Source: Auanema rhodensis
Lineage: Eukaryota; Nematoda; Chromadorea; Rhabditida; Rhabditidae
Direction: 5' to 3'
DNA: 64,000 nt
NCBI GenBank assembly: GCA_964057225.1
Contig: OZ059896.1
Coordinates: forward strand, 17,062,501-17,126,500
The notes under the pieces are model-generated. The model was given only the letters and a program-made list of their open reading frames with translations. It did not search any database and was not told where the DNA came from. This document shows positions 1 through 12,720 of the stretch, in pieces. The position numbers were made by a program, and so were the translations under genes. Every line of letters begins with the position of its first letter. Position 1 is the stretch's first letter.

Positions 1-2437
1 TTGGCCTTTTGTGTGGCTATGATCAACATCAAGCATCCAACTAAATAGCTAAACTAGCCTGCTTATAGGCCCACTAATTGAGACATTTAGACAATTTTCC
101 AAGTTTGAAAATAGGTTTCCGGATGGCAAGTTAAAAGAGAACGTTTGTCTGAGATCCAGTCAAGAAGCTGAAAAAAAAATAAAAGAAAACTTAAAGTTGC
201 TGCACTTCTTCGTTAAGAAATTTGTTGGAAAATTCATTGAAAAATATAAAAAATCCAATATATTATTTTGGCTTTTTCCACATTTTTGAAAACGTTTTAA
301 TGGAATTCTTCAGTTTTTCTGGACGACATGAAAAAAACCAACAAAGTATAGCTTTGTCTGGAAATATCTCAATGAGAGTGCGAAAGTGGAGAATACTCCA
401 TTCGATTTTTTAAAATAAATTATTGAGAAAAAATGCTTATTCTCTGCTCTACTACTCTATTTCGCTACTTCTGGAGATTGAATTGCACATGATGAACCAC
501 ATATCTGACCTTCTTCACACATACACTTCAGTTACAGGCATCATTACGATCATCTTCAATCTGCTCCTAATTTTGCTTCCCCTCATCATCATCATAATTG
601 TTAATGCCGCCGGTCGTCGTTGTCCTCGTTGCTGTGTCTTGTCGTCTGCCTCATCAACAGAAGACGTGGTCACAAAAAGTATGCTGCAGCAAGCTCAGAC
701 ACAGCTGCAGCAGCTCCGTTCGATTCAAGTTAGAGCCGTCTTTTATTCGTCTGACTGAATAATTCAACTTTGGCTGCTGGTCCATGGGTCTGCTTGACTC
801 CTGGCTTTATGGCGTAAGCGGTTCTTTCGTCTTCTCTGTCGTTCATTCATCAAGTCTCAAGATTGTCATGCTTTTCACAGCAAAATATTGAATCGACGAT
901 TAAAGAGTCGTTACAAAGTCCTTGAATATCGGTTTTATGGTTTATAAAAAGAAGCATGGGTGCAAGAAGTTAAAAAAAGGACAAAAAAGATTAAACATTT
1001 TGAAGAACAGATCATTCTACTTTGATCTTTCTCTCTCCTACTCAGTAAGCTCCGTCAGGCTCTATTATGGCAACCTTTTCCGCTTTTTTTTAATTTTCAA
1101 CTCTATGAAACTGGAATCGTTTAAAAATAGTGTTGAAATACGCATATGAGACTTTTATAACCAAATAATCTATGAGAAATATATGAGATTATTCTGGAAT
1201 AAGTGGCCCAAAATATCCGGAGGCAATACTTAAAATCGGTCGTTCGAAGTTTTGAAATGATGCTCGTCTGGCAGTCCCCGACGAGCTCCATCAGGAGCAT
1301 CATGATCGAAATAGTTTTTTTCTTTATTCCTTCACCTCTCGAACCACCATTTCCCATCATCTGAGCTCTCAACGGAACTTTTTCACGAACAATTCGTCCG
1401 AAATGGCATCGGCAAGCAAGGCGTAGTTGTCTTTCGGAGGAAGATTGTGCATGGAAGAAGAAAAGAGGTAAATCGGTTAGAAGTGCTTTCAATAAAATTT
1501 CTTAAAGAAGCTGTTGAAATACATTAGAAGCAGATGAAAGGAGGGCGAAATATAATGATGACCAAAAAAGGAGTAGGCGGAAGAAGCTTCAGACAATTTT
1601 TCTTCAGGAGAAGTTCGGCGAGAAAGATAAAAAGACTAGATGGGAGGAGAATCGAAATGAAAAAAAAAGAATAAAGACGAGAAAAAAATAGGAGAGAATG
1701 AGAGAGTTATGTGTTGAGAAAGTTATATAATGAGAGAGAGGCGCGAGACAGACAGACGGATAGAGGGGGAGAGAAGGAAAGAGAAAGAGAGAAGCAACAT
1801 AAGTTGAAGAAGAAAGCTTTTGACAAAGGGGCGGGACCAATGCTGCGCTTGCACAGCATCAACTAGCTTTCCCTCTTTCTCCTTCTTTTACCCCTTTTTC
1901 TTCTGTCGCCTGGTGGTACGGGTCTTCTGGTTTGCCGTTCTCGTCTCCCATCTCAAGACTAGGGTTGTCGCAACCATTGCTGTTACTTTTTATTTATTCA
2001 TCTACAGTAAGCTAGGATATTCTTACGCACGTCTATGAGCAGACCGAGACGAGCACGTATTCGATTGGTTCTCTCACCATCTTATTCATCCAACGACAAC
2101 GGCATTACACGGAAGCGCGTGTTACCGGAGCAGCAACATCAGCACGATAGTGACCACGCGGGCAACACGTCGTCCGATCGTCTGCGGTAGCAGAACTCAG
2201 GGACAGGCGTGTTTGAAGGTGTTCACGTCGACCCCATCCCATCAGCAAACCTTTCCACCAAATTCGTCTACAGCATCACAGTCGTTGTCGTTGGTATCTG
2301 AATCAACAGCACCTGTTGTCAGGCTTCTTGCATCCTCCAATTATTATGTTTCTGAATCATTATTCAGCATTTCTATACGTTCCCCTACGAGTTTCAGCAA
2401 AAGTATTAAGAACTATATACGGTTTTTACCAAATCGT
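1..2437. other. 5' flank of the GAS1-like gene; no gene assigned
   Basis: No spliced gene could be built here. Two islands of higher GC stand out (about 590-760 and 1240-1470) in otherwise AT-rich DNA. The second holds nested inverted repeats at 1257-1303. A short intronless frame from ATG 489 to the stop at 756-758 would encode 89 residues with one very hydrophobic segment followed by an Arg/Cys-rich patch, but it has no recognisable family. The last 300 bases are the likely 5' UTR/promoter of the gene starting at 2438. Confidence 0.5.
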
Positions 2438-3657
2438 ATGATTTGCCATGTGTTCGTATCGTTACTAATTATTTGTCACATTAATTCTGCAGCTGCTGTT
2501 CATCAACTTCCACCAGGTTTTTATATTTTTACGTTAAATGTATTCGTTTCTTCTGATATTATTGATAATAGTCTTACTTGCTTCATAACTAATACTACTT
2601 GTTCCATTTTTGCTTATTTACGTTTTTGTGAGGCTTAAATGCTCATATATACCGGTATAAAGACAAAACACAGACAAAAACATACAAAAACTGAGAGAAA
2701 GAGAGAGACGAGAATGAGGCCGGAAGCGGAAAAACGGCTGCGGGTGGTTGTCTTCCTGACAATTGCATGGATGAAACTTGGAAAGCACTAGTGTGAAGCT
2801 CCCCTTGAGGCTATTTCATCGTCCCCTGGTGGTCGAATGTTTCCGAAAAAGTGCCCATTGGGGTTAGAATAGGAACAACTCAGCCGAGCAATCAATTAAT
2901 CTGAAGATATGTTGTCAAGTAATGCACAAACTGACCTCCTTCTTCACTTCTATCCATATTCGTTTTTTCTCCGTGCTCACGTATGTCTTGAAATTCCAAT
3001 TTTGCCATCACGTCCGCGTCTGGCCACGAATTGTTTTCCCCATTTCATTTTCAGGTCTAGGAGAAAATACGAGTCAAGAAAAGAGACTTTCTTATCCTCA
3101 CTCACTCACTCTCTAAAATCTATCTAGTTTTTTCTCTCTCCCTTGCTACTAACCCCTACTACTTCCTCACCCATTTTTGGAAGTAAAAATCTTGGCTGTG
3201 AGCATATAGAACACCTAATCGAGTTCAGTCATTATTGTTTGAAATCGTCTATAGCCTTGTATGTTGTTTAATTCTTCGTTTTTTTTTTGTTTTGAACCTA
3301 ACAAGAGGACAAATAACTCCAAGAGTCTGAGTAAGAGTATTGAGACTCTCCAGTTTTCATAGCATTTTTCTTTTTTCCTTCCCTTTCTTTCTCATTTCTT
3401 CTTTTTTCTCTCTTTACTTCTTATTCTTTTGGGCTTAGAGATGTCCCACATTGGTCGAGCTGGATGGGACCCAACTCCTGCAACCAAAAGGCCTTAAGAT
3501 GAGTAGATGGTGACTGCGGGGAGTAAGAATAGAGTACATAGTAGCTACTTCCAGCGATGAAGTGAGCGGAGAAGCGAGAATGAAAAAAAAAGGAAAAATG
3601 GGACTGCGGGGTATAGATAGGCGATAGTGAGAGGGATAGTGATAGTTAAGTAAGTTA

Positions 3658-3715
<58 letters not shown>

Positions 3716-4261
3716 GGACTACAAGTAGAGAAGAAAAAATTACAAGAATGAAAAACAAAATTAAAGTTGTTTTATATAATTACCTTTAGTTTCGGATAGA
3801 AGCCACATTGATACTTATGACTTTTATTCAATCAAATATATATTATTTCATTTGTAGTATTCTCCTATTTACATGTAAGAATAGGAAAAATAATTTAGAA
3901 TACATTTGAAATTTTCTTTTCTTTTTGTATCGCTAATTCAATTATTTTCATTTTTTTTTCTGCCTTAGCTTTTTTAATTTTTGTTTCAATCTATTTACTG
4001 TATCTGTGACAATAGGAAATTTGAAAAAAGAAAGAGTTGAAAAACAAAAAAAAACAAAGAAAAATGAAAAATCCATTTTTCCAAATTAGAAATTATAATT
4101 TCAGGTTCAAGTTGCCAATTAGCTCTAAGCAAATGTGATCAAACTGAAGATTGTCGCTGGCATTTAGGTGAACTACGTGTACGCTGTGCTAGACCATCAT
4201 GTCGTCGCGAAGATTGTGCTGCGGTAATATTTCAATTTTGAAATGCTTTTGCACTCAAAGG

Positions 4262-4297
<36 letters not shown>

Positions 4298-7200
4298 TTC
4301 ACGTGTGTTAATAGCACGTGAGAGTCGACATGTCTACCATTTTTGTTATTTTCACGTTTTACATGCAAACAATCGGTTGCTTTTAGCAAGAGGAAAATTA
4401 ATATTTGTCTCTTATTCGATAAAAAAACTTTTTTTCCTGAGCGTTTTTTTGTTTGTTTTTTTAAATTTTATTCACTACTTATCCCTTTCTTTAGAGTACT
4501 TATCCTTTTGCTCCCAACCTATTTATAAATGCCAACTTTTTTTTCGAAAAAATTGTTTGTATGAAAACTAAAGTTCATTATCTTTTTCTTTTTCATTTTT
4601 TTTTGAAGTTGCAGCTAAAGTTCTGTTTTTTTTTTGTTTTGAATGAAAAATAGCCAAAACACTCTAAAAGGAAAGAAAACACTAAATTACTGCTTCATAG
4701 TTAATCAACAGATGTTGCTGCTTCTAGTTCTACTATCTCAAATTCAATGTGTGAAACATCTAGCCTAGAAAGAATAAACTAGAATCAAGATTCGTTTGCA
4801 ACTTCTAAACACTGTTTTCATAGTTTTGTTTTGTTTTTTCCTTCTGTTTTCTTGAACGTTTCTGCGTTGAGAACGGAATGGATGATGAAAAGAAGGAAGG
4901 ATAGAGAGATTGGAAAACTTTTGTTAAGCTACATGAAGCTATTTGAAACTAATAACAGAAATTCCCATTTTTCAAAGTAATCATGATTTGTTATTCTTGA
5001 AAAAAAGTTTCAAAACAAGAGAAGTTTGAGCAGTACAGACGGAAAGGATTGAGAAACAAGAATGGAATAGGTTGAAATAACTGGTGCTGAGCCGCTAGGA
5101 AGAGAGTAAAAGCGATGTAGATGAAGAAAATAGTGAATAGATACTTTGTTGTCTTTTTTTAAATATTGAGGAACAGAAGAAAAGCTAGAAAAAATGGAAA
5201 AAAACCTGAACAACAAAATAAAAGTAGCATTGTTTTTCAGGCTTTACAACGGTTTTCACGATATGTGCCATACGAACTAGTTGAAGCAATTATGTTTTGT
5301 CAATGCTCTGCTTATGATGTTAACTGCTCAGAGCATCAGGTAACGTTTCATCTATTAATCAAAAAAATTGTATAATGTTGTTGGGTAAAGAAATTCGGCT
5401 GTGTAACCTCAGTGAATTGCGGCCAAGTTTGTCTATATTCCTATTCCAATTTAGAGCACAATATTGAAAAAAATTCATTCGTTGCAACTGAGAAGATCAG
5501 ATTAAAGGTTAAAAAACAATAGAAAAATGCGTCAAAACTTGAGCAAATTCGGTTAGACAGCGCTTCAAATTGACTTTGATTGAAAAATATCTACCAGAAA
5601 CTTTTTTCAGCCTAAAATCGAGCAGCATTTCCTTCCATTTTAATAGTGTGCATGTGATTGATTCGAGGGTCACTGAGCATTATTTGAAAAGTGGATATTG
5701 CTCTTTATTGGAAGTCATGTGTCAAATTTAAATTGAATACTAAAAAGAATAAGTTTATTGAAATAAATTGAAAAAAGAAAAGGATAAGCTGATGAATATC
5801 ATAAGCTGTTTCTTCTTATCTGATTTAGTTGTATACAAATAAAGTATCAAAATAATGTGTAAAAGAGAGGGAAGGTAAAAAAGGAGTTAAATGAGAAAAA
5901 TAGAGTTTTCGAAATCTAAATCTTCTTATATTCTCACTTGTATATTCATTGGTACTTTCATCTTTTATCATGCTTCAAAATAGTTTTCACGTAACATTCT
6001 CAATTCTACGTGAGATTTCAATGAAAGCGTTTGCAAACTTATTCTTAATAATTCATTTGCACTGAATGGTTGTCTTCTCTCACAACTTCCTTCTAAAATC
6101 TTTTCATTTCCTTGTTGTCGTTTTTCTATTTTTTTTATAGTCAACGAAAAGCAATCATGTTCAGAAATCTTGAAAGATAAGATAAGAGATGTTTAATTAA
6201 GTGAAAACTATTGCATATGTATTCAAATGCCTATAGTCCATGCTTCTAAACATCTTTTTACATACAAAAAGTAAACTTTCAGGATGTCCTATATCCAAAA
6301 TGTCTTTATGCTTCATCTCAACCTGTCCCAACTTGTACCCAAACAAATCGCAAATGTGAAGCTGATCCAAAGTGCAGGTAAGAATAAAATAAGCATAAGA
6401 AAACTTTTTTTTTCATTTTCCTTTTTTTCCAGACATTTATTACGCTCAGTCGCCAGTTTCTGTCCAGTATCAAATGGTGAATGTATTACATCAAACTTAA
6501 CTCAATGTAGGCAAACTCTGTTAACTGCTAGGTGAGTAAGTCATAAAGCTTGTAAATGCTTATGGATATACATAAACTTTTTTTGTTTTATAAGTATTAC
6601 CTAATACTTTTTCTCAGCATATAGTATATAGTAGTGTATAGTTAGTGCATATAATTAAGCCTTTTCAGAGCTTCTATACTAGAACAACCATGTTTTTGCC
6701 CATTTTCTGATGTAGAATGTATATCATATCAAAGATTAATGATACCAAATAATCCTTGTATAGGTATATTAATTATAAAAACTATTGGTTTTTCAAGCTG
6801 AATAACCGATTTTGTTTTCAGAAAAATCTATGTTAGATTACTCGCGTGTATATCTACGTCCGTTTACTACTAGTGCACATACAACTGAAAAAACTCCAAG
6901 TAATTTTGAAACAAATAGGGTACAAGATATTCTACCATTATATGTAAGCTATAATATAGTTTACTTAATTATATATGTATGTTTATTTTAGAAATCTATT
7001 GATGATAAGAGTTACCGAGTTGGGGAAGAACATGGAAAGTCATCGAAAGTTAGGCCATTAACAACCTCAACAACAACTCAACCAATGACAACAACATTAC
7101 CAGAAGAAGTTGCAAAGCAATCTGGGTACGAGATGACATTGAAATAGATAGTTTTATTCAACTATGTTTGTTTTGTGTTTAGAAGGAAAACGACGAAAAA

Positions 7201-8385
7201 GTTTCGTACTACTACAGCCAGTCCTCCTACAACATCTGAAGCCCCTCCACCATGGATTACAACGACTACATCTGCTCCAACCACGACAACAACCTTCATG
7301 ACCCACGCACCTCCTCCTCCAGGTATCAAGAATTTGAAAGAAGGCTTAAATTATTTGGGTTTTCACTTTAGAAGGTTGCACAACAAGAGATGCTAATGGA
7401 CGATGGATTTTTGCTCCAGTGGGAACAGTTATTCGTCGTTATGTAGATTGGTCAGGACGTTGTTCATCCTGGTGTGAATGTGTTGATGAGAATGAATTAG
7501 CTTGTCAAGTAGTACCATGTCTAGAAGAAGGACGATGTGAAGCTCCGTTAACATTTGTTGGTTCGTTTCTTTTCATTAATTCTCTGTAATGTCTGCTTTT
7601 AAGAATTCGGTGAACGAATATTCTTGAAAGATCGAGGAGCTTGCTTCTGTGAATCTTCACAATTCATTTGTGAATATCCAGAAGACATACCCGAACTTTA
7701 TCCAGGTTAGAGCATAAACATAACGCACTTACACCACTTGTTCTAGGATTGTATATCTCAGCTGGTTACTCAGGCCTTGATGTAGAGATGCTTCGAAAAG
7801 AGGTTCCATCTCATGTTCTTGAAAAAGCCGGTTTCTTATCAGCTGATGGTGCCACTGATATTGCAAGTCGGCTTCAAATAGCTTTTGAACGTCTATTGCC
7901 TGATGTATTATCAAAACTCAATTACCTGAATAATCATCTATTTTCACAGGACATTCAATGTCGTGTAGTACTTTTACCTGAACTCAGTGATGTTGGAAGT
8001 GCTTTTCTACGAGTTGAATGGTATGGAATGAATAAATTACTGAATCACACAAAAACTCAATGGCATTATGGCGATGCGGAAAAGGTATAAGCATCTAAAT
8101 CAATATAAACTTTTGTTCAATTGAATCATTTATTTAGGTCTGCTCACCTTACGTCGTAAAGCTTGCTGATCAGTTTGCTCAAGGCGATTCGTTACGGTAT
8201 CAACTAGTGTTGTCAACCGTTAAACAGATTAAAGTACATTTGAAAACCATTTTTTATCTAATATAATGAATTAATTATAGGTCATCGATTATCTGGATGG
8301 TCTGCCGAAATCGGCAGCGGCATCTGTAGTGGTCTCCATACTTCGAGTCATATCCCTTATTGTTATCATGAACTTACTTTCCTGA
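2438..8385 (+). CDS. phg-1: GAS1/GFR-alpha-like GPI-anchored surface receptor (phg-1-like)
   Basis: Fourteen exons, all phase-consistent: 2438-2516, 4105-4223, 5241-5339, 6283-6377, 6433-6531, 6669-6763, 6822-6943, 6992-7125, 7183-7322, 7372-7560, 7604-7705, 7747-8084, 8138-8233, 8281-8385; 603 residues. Exon 1 gives a signal peptide (first in-frame ATG, MICHVFVSLLIICHINSAAA). Residues 27-195 form two cysteine-rich GDNF-receptor/GAS1-type repeats. The second (CTQTNRKCEADPKC..., then LEQPCFCPFSDVEC) follows the cysteine spacing of mammalian GAS1. A Thr/Pro-rich, probably O-glycosylated linker covers 237-327. A further Cys-containing ectodomain, with no counterpart in vertebrate GAS1 that I know of, covers 328-569. 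The tail (VVVSILRVISLIVIMNLLS) after small residues is a typical GPI-attachment signal. Family members act as cell-surface co-receptors or growth regulators. The orthology to C. elegans phg-1 is inferred from domain pattern only. Intron 1 (2517-4104) is long and holds (GA)n tracts. Confidence 0.8.
3665..3712. repeat. (GA)24 microsatellite
   Basis: An uninterrupted GA tract in intron 1 of the GAS1-like gene. A second GA tract of about 28 bases lies at 4268-4295, just after exon 2. Both are purine-rich on the sense strand, opposite to the long tracts in the kinase gene. Confidence 0.97.
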
Positions 8386-8666
8386 ACACATAATTATTTC
8401 CAAATTTTAATTCTCTTTCAATATGATAGATTGAAGATATTATACGAAATTTGTTTTTTTTTTATTAAAAAAAACAACAAAATATTTATTTGAACAGAAC
8501 AGAACAGAATACATACATACATAGATATGTGTATGTATAAACATCATAACATGTCCATGAATATATATTATATATATATGTACTGAATAAGAACATATAG
8601 AAATAAGACATTCTTCTTATACTAATATATATTATATGAAATATGTATTTCATTGTTTAATCCTTT

Positions 8667-8730
<64 letters not shown>
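8667..8730. repeat. (CT)n microsatellite
   Basis: A near-perfect CT tract with one TATC interruption, about 280 bases past the stop of the GAS1-like gene. Confidence 0.97.
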
Positions 8731-8737
<7 letters not shown>

Positions 8738-9479
8738 TCTTTCTTTCTCTTCTTTTTTTAAAAATTTTAATATTTCTAAAGAATTCTAATATTATTTCAC
8801 AGATTTCTGCCCAGTGCCTTTGACATATTTATTTTAAAATATGTTATCCTAGTATACTTGTGAAAAGTTACAAAACCAGGTCTTCTGTTTTATTATTATT
8901 ATTTTATTTTATATTGTTTAGTTAAAGTTCCATTGGCTAGAATAAACATTGTTTTCTGAAAATTTCACTTCCTTATTATACGTTAACGCTTAGTTTCCAC
9001 GTGTGCAATGACGTGAACTGTGAATACACGTGAATATTTTTCCGGAATGTGATTCATTTTCACATAAGTTGTATAGAGAGCGGTTGAATATACAAATGTA
9101 GTAGAGCATAATATAGTATTTCGAATTAATATGCTGTCGTGGATTTAGTGTGTATGTCTGTCTGTTGATAGATGAACGATATTCAGTTCTCGAAAATGCG
9201 TCAACAATTTTTTTTTCATTTTCTTAAACTTTTTTTTCTTGACAATATGAAAAACAAAATTTTGTATTCTTTCTTTTCAACTTCTAATGAGATTGCAAGC
9301 ATTTTACAGCCGTCAGATAATTATAAGAGCTACTCTCTACAATCTGCAAATTGCTCTTTTTTTTCTTGATTTTCAGCATTTTTTGTTAGTTCTAATAAAT
9401 AATTACATTCAAACATGTAGTCGAGTTGTAAATATCAATAGAATTTCTTCTTTTTATAAATATAAAAAACAAATGTATC

Positions 9480-9485
9480 TTTATT
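9480..9485 (-). terminator. Poly(A) signal of the SLC22-like gene
   Basis: AATAAA on the minus strand, 47 bases past the stop codon, within the usual 3' UTR distance for nematodes. Confidence 0.6.
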
Positions 9486-9531
9486 TTAATTTAAAAATTA
9501 GCAACTTCATAAAGTATATTGAAGTCTAATA

Positions 9532-11855
9532 CTACACTTTAGAGTCTTCATGTTCTTCTTTTGACTGAGAGGTTAAAGGATACATCAGTGAATTTTTGGG
9601 TGCAGGAAGCATTTTTTCTTCTTCTTCGAACAGATCATTTTTCTTTTTCTTTTCCGGTAAACTCTCAGGTAAAACAGTTCCTTTGGTTTCCGGAAGAACT
9701 ATTTGAAACAGAGCTGTATCAATGGCAGCCATTATGAATAAGAGAACATAGGGGAATGTTAAAGATGAAGATGCCTGTAAGTGAATTAGTTTTGAAACAA
9801 GGAGATAACTACTGAAGGAGACGAAAACAACTTACAAGGAATAATTGTGGGGCACAGATTGTTCCAACACGACTACAAGTAGATTTGAATGCCATAGCTG
9901 AGTTTCTGACAACGGTTGGGTAATATTCCATAGCAAGAATGGATTTTGAGATGAAAATCTGAAATGAAGTAGTGTAGGGAGTAAAAATCATATAGTTCTC
10001 ACCTGAGATGTGGTAGCTGTGGCAATAATGGTTGATGATCTGATGAATCCAGCATATTCTTCTTCAACACCTATAATCATAAATTATAATGTATAATGAT
10101 ATTAATAGATATTTATACCAAAATAGTAAATAATAGCAATGCCACCAAGACAGAAAGCAATAGTAGCCTGAGAAGTAAAATGAACAAGTTTTCTACCGAC
10201 TGTTGTATATCTGAATATGGATGAGATTATATTTGAATAATAAACTTCTGAACAGACTTATAATCCAGAACTCCGGTTATAATATTAATAAACCAGCGAA
10301 GAAGTCCCATGATAACAGAATTAAGAAATAGAGATCCAGCTAAGCCTTCCATGTTGAATACTAAACCATAGTTAATCATGCTAGTAAAGAATCTATAAAA
10401 TAGAAATATAATTAAAATTTAAAAAAAAGATATTTTTACACTCCAGAACAGAGAACAAAAGTGGCAAACGCCATTGTAGGAGTATAGAAGAGGTGACGAA
10501 TTGAATAGTTTTTCATTTTTCCTTCTTTTGCCAAATGTTTCTGATAAAGAAAGTTGAATGATGATTGGATAACAATCATGTATTACTTGATATTCAACAT
10601 CTAACATCTTTTCCATTTCTTCTTTCTTTAATTCGTTTACTTTATCAATTCGTTGAATACTTTGCATGATTTCTCGAGCTTCAGTAATACGTCCACGTTG
10701 AATAAGCCATCGAGGAGATTCATATACATAGCTGAAACATACAACAAAATATATATTCTTTTCTGTTTTTTTTTGAAAAATAGTTGTTTGACTAACAAAT
10801 ATAAAATGAACGCTGGACAACTAATAATAAGAAGAATCTGTTGGAACGTTCTCCAGTCTCCTGCTACATATGCTAAAACATAGAGAAACTTGAACTTAAG
10901 AGCATGTTTGAGCATATTTACCTATTCCATTGAGAATGATAAAGTTGGGAGCCCATGCAATTACAGTTGCTACCCAGAAACGATGCTTTTTGGGAATCTG
11001 TTCCATCTTGTACACTCCGTATGTTCTATAAGTATAGAAAAGACGAACTTTAATCTTATTTGTAATCACATTGAACGAACCCAATGACACCGCCATTGAA
11101 AAATCCTAGTATTGTTCTGAGTATAGTAAACATGGTTAGTGAGGTTGAGAAAGAGCACAGTAAGGACATAATTGACGTGAGAGTGAATGAAAACATGAGA
11201 ATCTGAAGATTCGAATGAATAAAATTTACTGGTCAACAGCCTCTAAGGTAGAAATACATACTTTTAAACGACCATATCGATCAGACAAACTTCCAAAGAA
11301 TAATGTTCCAAATAATACTCCAGTCATTTGAACAGAAATACTACTTTTAACCAAAGCTGTTTCTTTACATAAATAATTAAACTGGAAAAAAGAAAATTAA
11401 ATGACTAAAATTCAATAAATTGTTCAAGTGTTTCAAGATTTTTCAAAGGTTACTAAGGAGAGGGAAGTAGATTCTAAAGTTTAAAACTTACTTCAACGTT
11501 TATAGAAATAAATTCATGTTCGGTTTTAATTTCACAATCAGTTAATTCTCTTGGGTTTAATCCCTGCTTACAGACGTCCTCGATGGTGTAATTGTTTCCG
11601 ACACATGATACAGTTCTCGGAGCAGCCCCTAAGCAATACCTTATGTTAGGAGAGAAGTTAGGATAATGAGTTAGTATTACCAGTGTAAACCATATAGACC
11701 ATGTTTCCAGCTCCGGAGAGCAGGAGAAATTCGGAAAAAATGAGGATGAGGTAGCAATATCTGCCCATTCGCACAAAATCATCAAAAGGACGGATATTAC
11801 TCAGAGTCATCGGTTTATCTGACTCCACGACCTCATAATCTGCAGCTGAGGACAT
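9532..11855 (-). CDS. SLC22-like (organic cation/anion transporter) MFS carrier
   Basis: Thirteen exons on the minus strand (5' to 3'): 11681-11855, 11492-11628, 11262-11381, 11081-11202, 10922-11025, 10797-10872, 10587-10731, 10440-10540, 10258-10392, 10119-10210, 10003-10070, 9836-9958, 9532-9774; 546 residues, phase-consistent throughout. A first membrane helix is followed by the long Cys-containing extracellular loop typical of SLC22, with an NYT glycosylation site. The MFS loop 2-3 signature (GSLSDRYGRLK), the SLC22 motif ESPRWLIQRGR after TM6, a DYKFRYTTVGRK loop 8-9 and a C-terminal LPETKGTVLPE are all present. The highly charged Glu/Lys-rich tail is cytoplasmic. Predicted role: secondary transport of organic ions across the plasma membrane; the substrate cannot be told. 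The ATG lies 3 bases after a strong TTTTTTCTTCAG acceptor, consistent with trans-splicing or a 5' UTR intron. It could equally be called a generic nematode OCT-like/SVOP-like protein. Confidence 0.9.
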
Positions 11856-11862
11856 GGCCTGA
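11856..11862 (-). promoter_or_regulatory. Splice acceptor directly upstream of the SLC22-like ATG (putative SL trans-splice site)
   Basis: The minus strand reads TTTTTTCTTCAG then GCC-ATG. A consensus acceptor three bases before the start codon suggests spliced-leader addition. A 5' UTR intron is the alternative. Similar acceptors precede the ATGs at 14126 (AG at 14135-14136) and 61094 (AG at 61097-61098). Confidence 0.55.
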
Positions 11863-12720
11863 AGAAAAAATAAAATGGAATCGGAGGAGAAGAAATTTTT
11901 GAAGTTTATGGAACAAATCGAAAAAATTTTTTTTCCTGAAAGTGCTGCGAAAATGAAAGTGACAGGCGAACAGGTAGGAAGAGGTCGGTTAAATAAAAAC
12001 TTTTTGAAATGAATTCAGAAATGCGAGCACAAAATACAAGTAACAACTTTCCATTCATGGGCATATTGTCTATTATATATTTAAACATATGCTAAGCCAT
12101 GCGGTTAAGAAGATTATTGAACTTATTTCCATTTTCTATACTCGTGCCATCAGTGGGATAACTTTTCTTTTGCTCTGTTTATATCAATAAGCCTCTGGGT
12201 TTCGCTGATTTTTTGAACAAATTGCTCTTTCTATTCTGAAGCTAAGATCACATTTGTCTAGTTTTATGATAAAAAGTTGGCAACATAAGACAAAATGAGG
12301 AACAGACGTCGAACAAGACCAGTTGATAGATTTTGACAACCACTTATACGCATAGAACACAATATTTTCAACTGTATCTGAGAACTGTGGCCTTACTCCG
12401 GAAAACAGCTGATAGTAACTGAGAAACACAAAGACAGATAGAGAGGGAAAATAGAAAAATGGGTAGGCGAAAGCTTAACGGAAGTAATTTATTCTTCTAG
12501 TTCGAATCAAAAGATGATAGTACATGCTACAATACAAAACGTTTTAGCAGCATCCAAGGTTTCGATAATCTTAAAATATATCTATCTGAATAAAACATAA
12601 ATGTTACGCATAGAAAAGAGCATTACTTTTCTATGTCTTTTGTGTACATGAAAATTGAAACAAAACTATTTGAAAATGAAAAAATACATCAAAATATGGA
12701 ACAGAAGTTTGCTATTATAT
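11863..12720. other. Upstream region of the SLC22-like gene
   Basis: About 860 bases between the zinc-finger gene and the transporter gene, both on the minus strand. Frames are short and AT-rich, and no exon is supported. It is likely the 3' UTR of the zinc-finger gene plus the promoter of the transporter. Confidence 0.5.

Larger units (their letters stand above)
8386..9531. other. Convergent intergenic region
   Basis: This lies between the 3' ends of the GAS1-like gene (+) and the SLC22-like gene (-). It contains a (CT)n tract at 8667-8730, a cluster of three ACGT(G) motifs at 8999, 9011 and 9028, and, on the minus strand, an AATAAA poly(A) signal at 9480-9485, 47 bases past the stop of the transporter. 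I see no gene in it. Confidence 0.7.

Noticed and set aside
489-758. Intronless 89-residue frame with one hydrophobic segment and a RRCPRCC patch.
   Set aside because: No recognised family, no supporting splice or promoter evidence, and it lies in a GC-richer island where stops are rare anyway. Mentioned only in the flank description.
2150-2437. Open frame continuous with the signal-peptide exon of the GAS1-like gene, which would extend its N-terminus by 96 residues.
   Set aside because: It has no ATG (only GTG) before 2438, and the segment from 2438 is itself a good signal peptide, so the upstream part is most likely untranslated.
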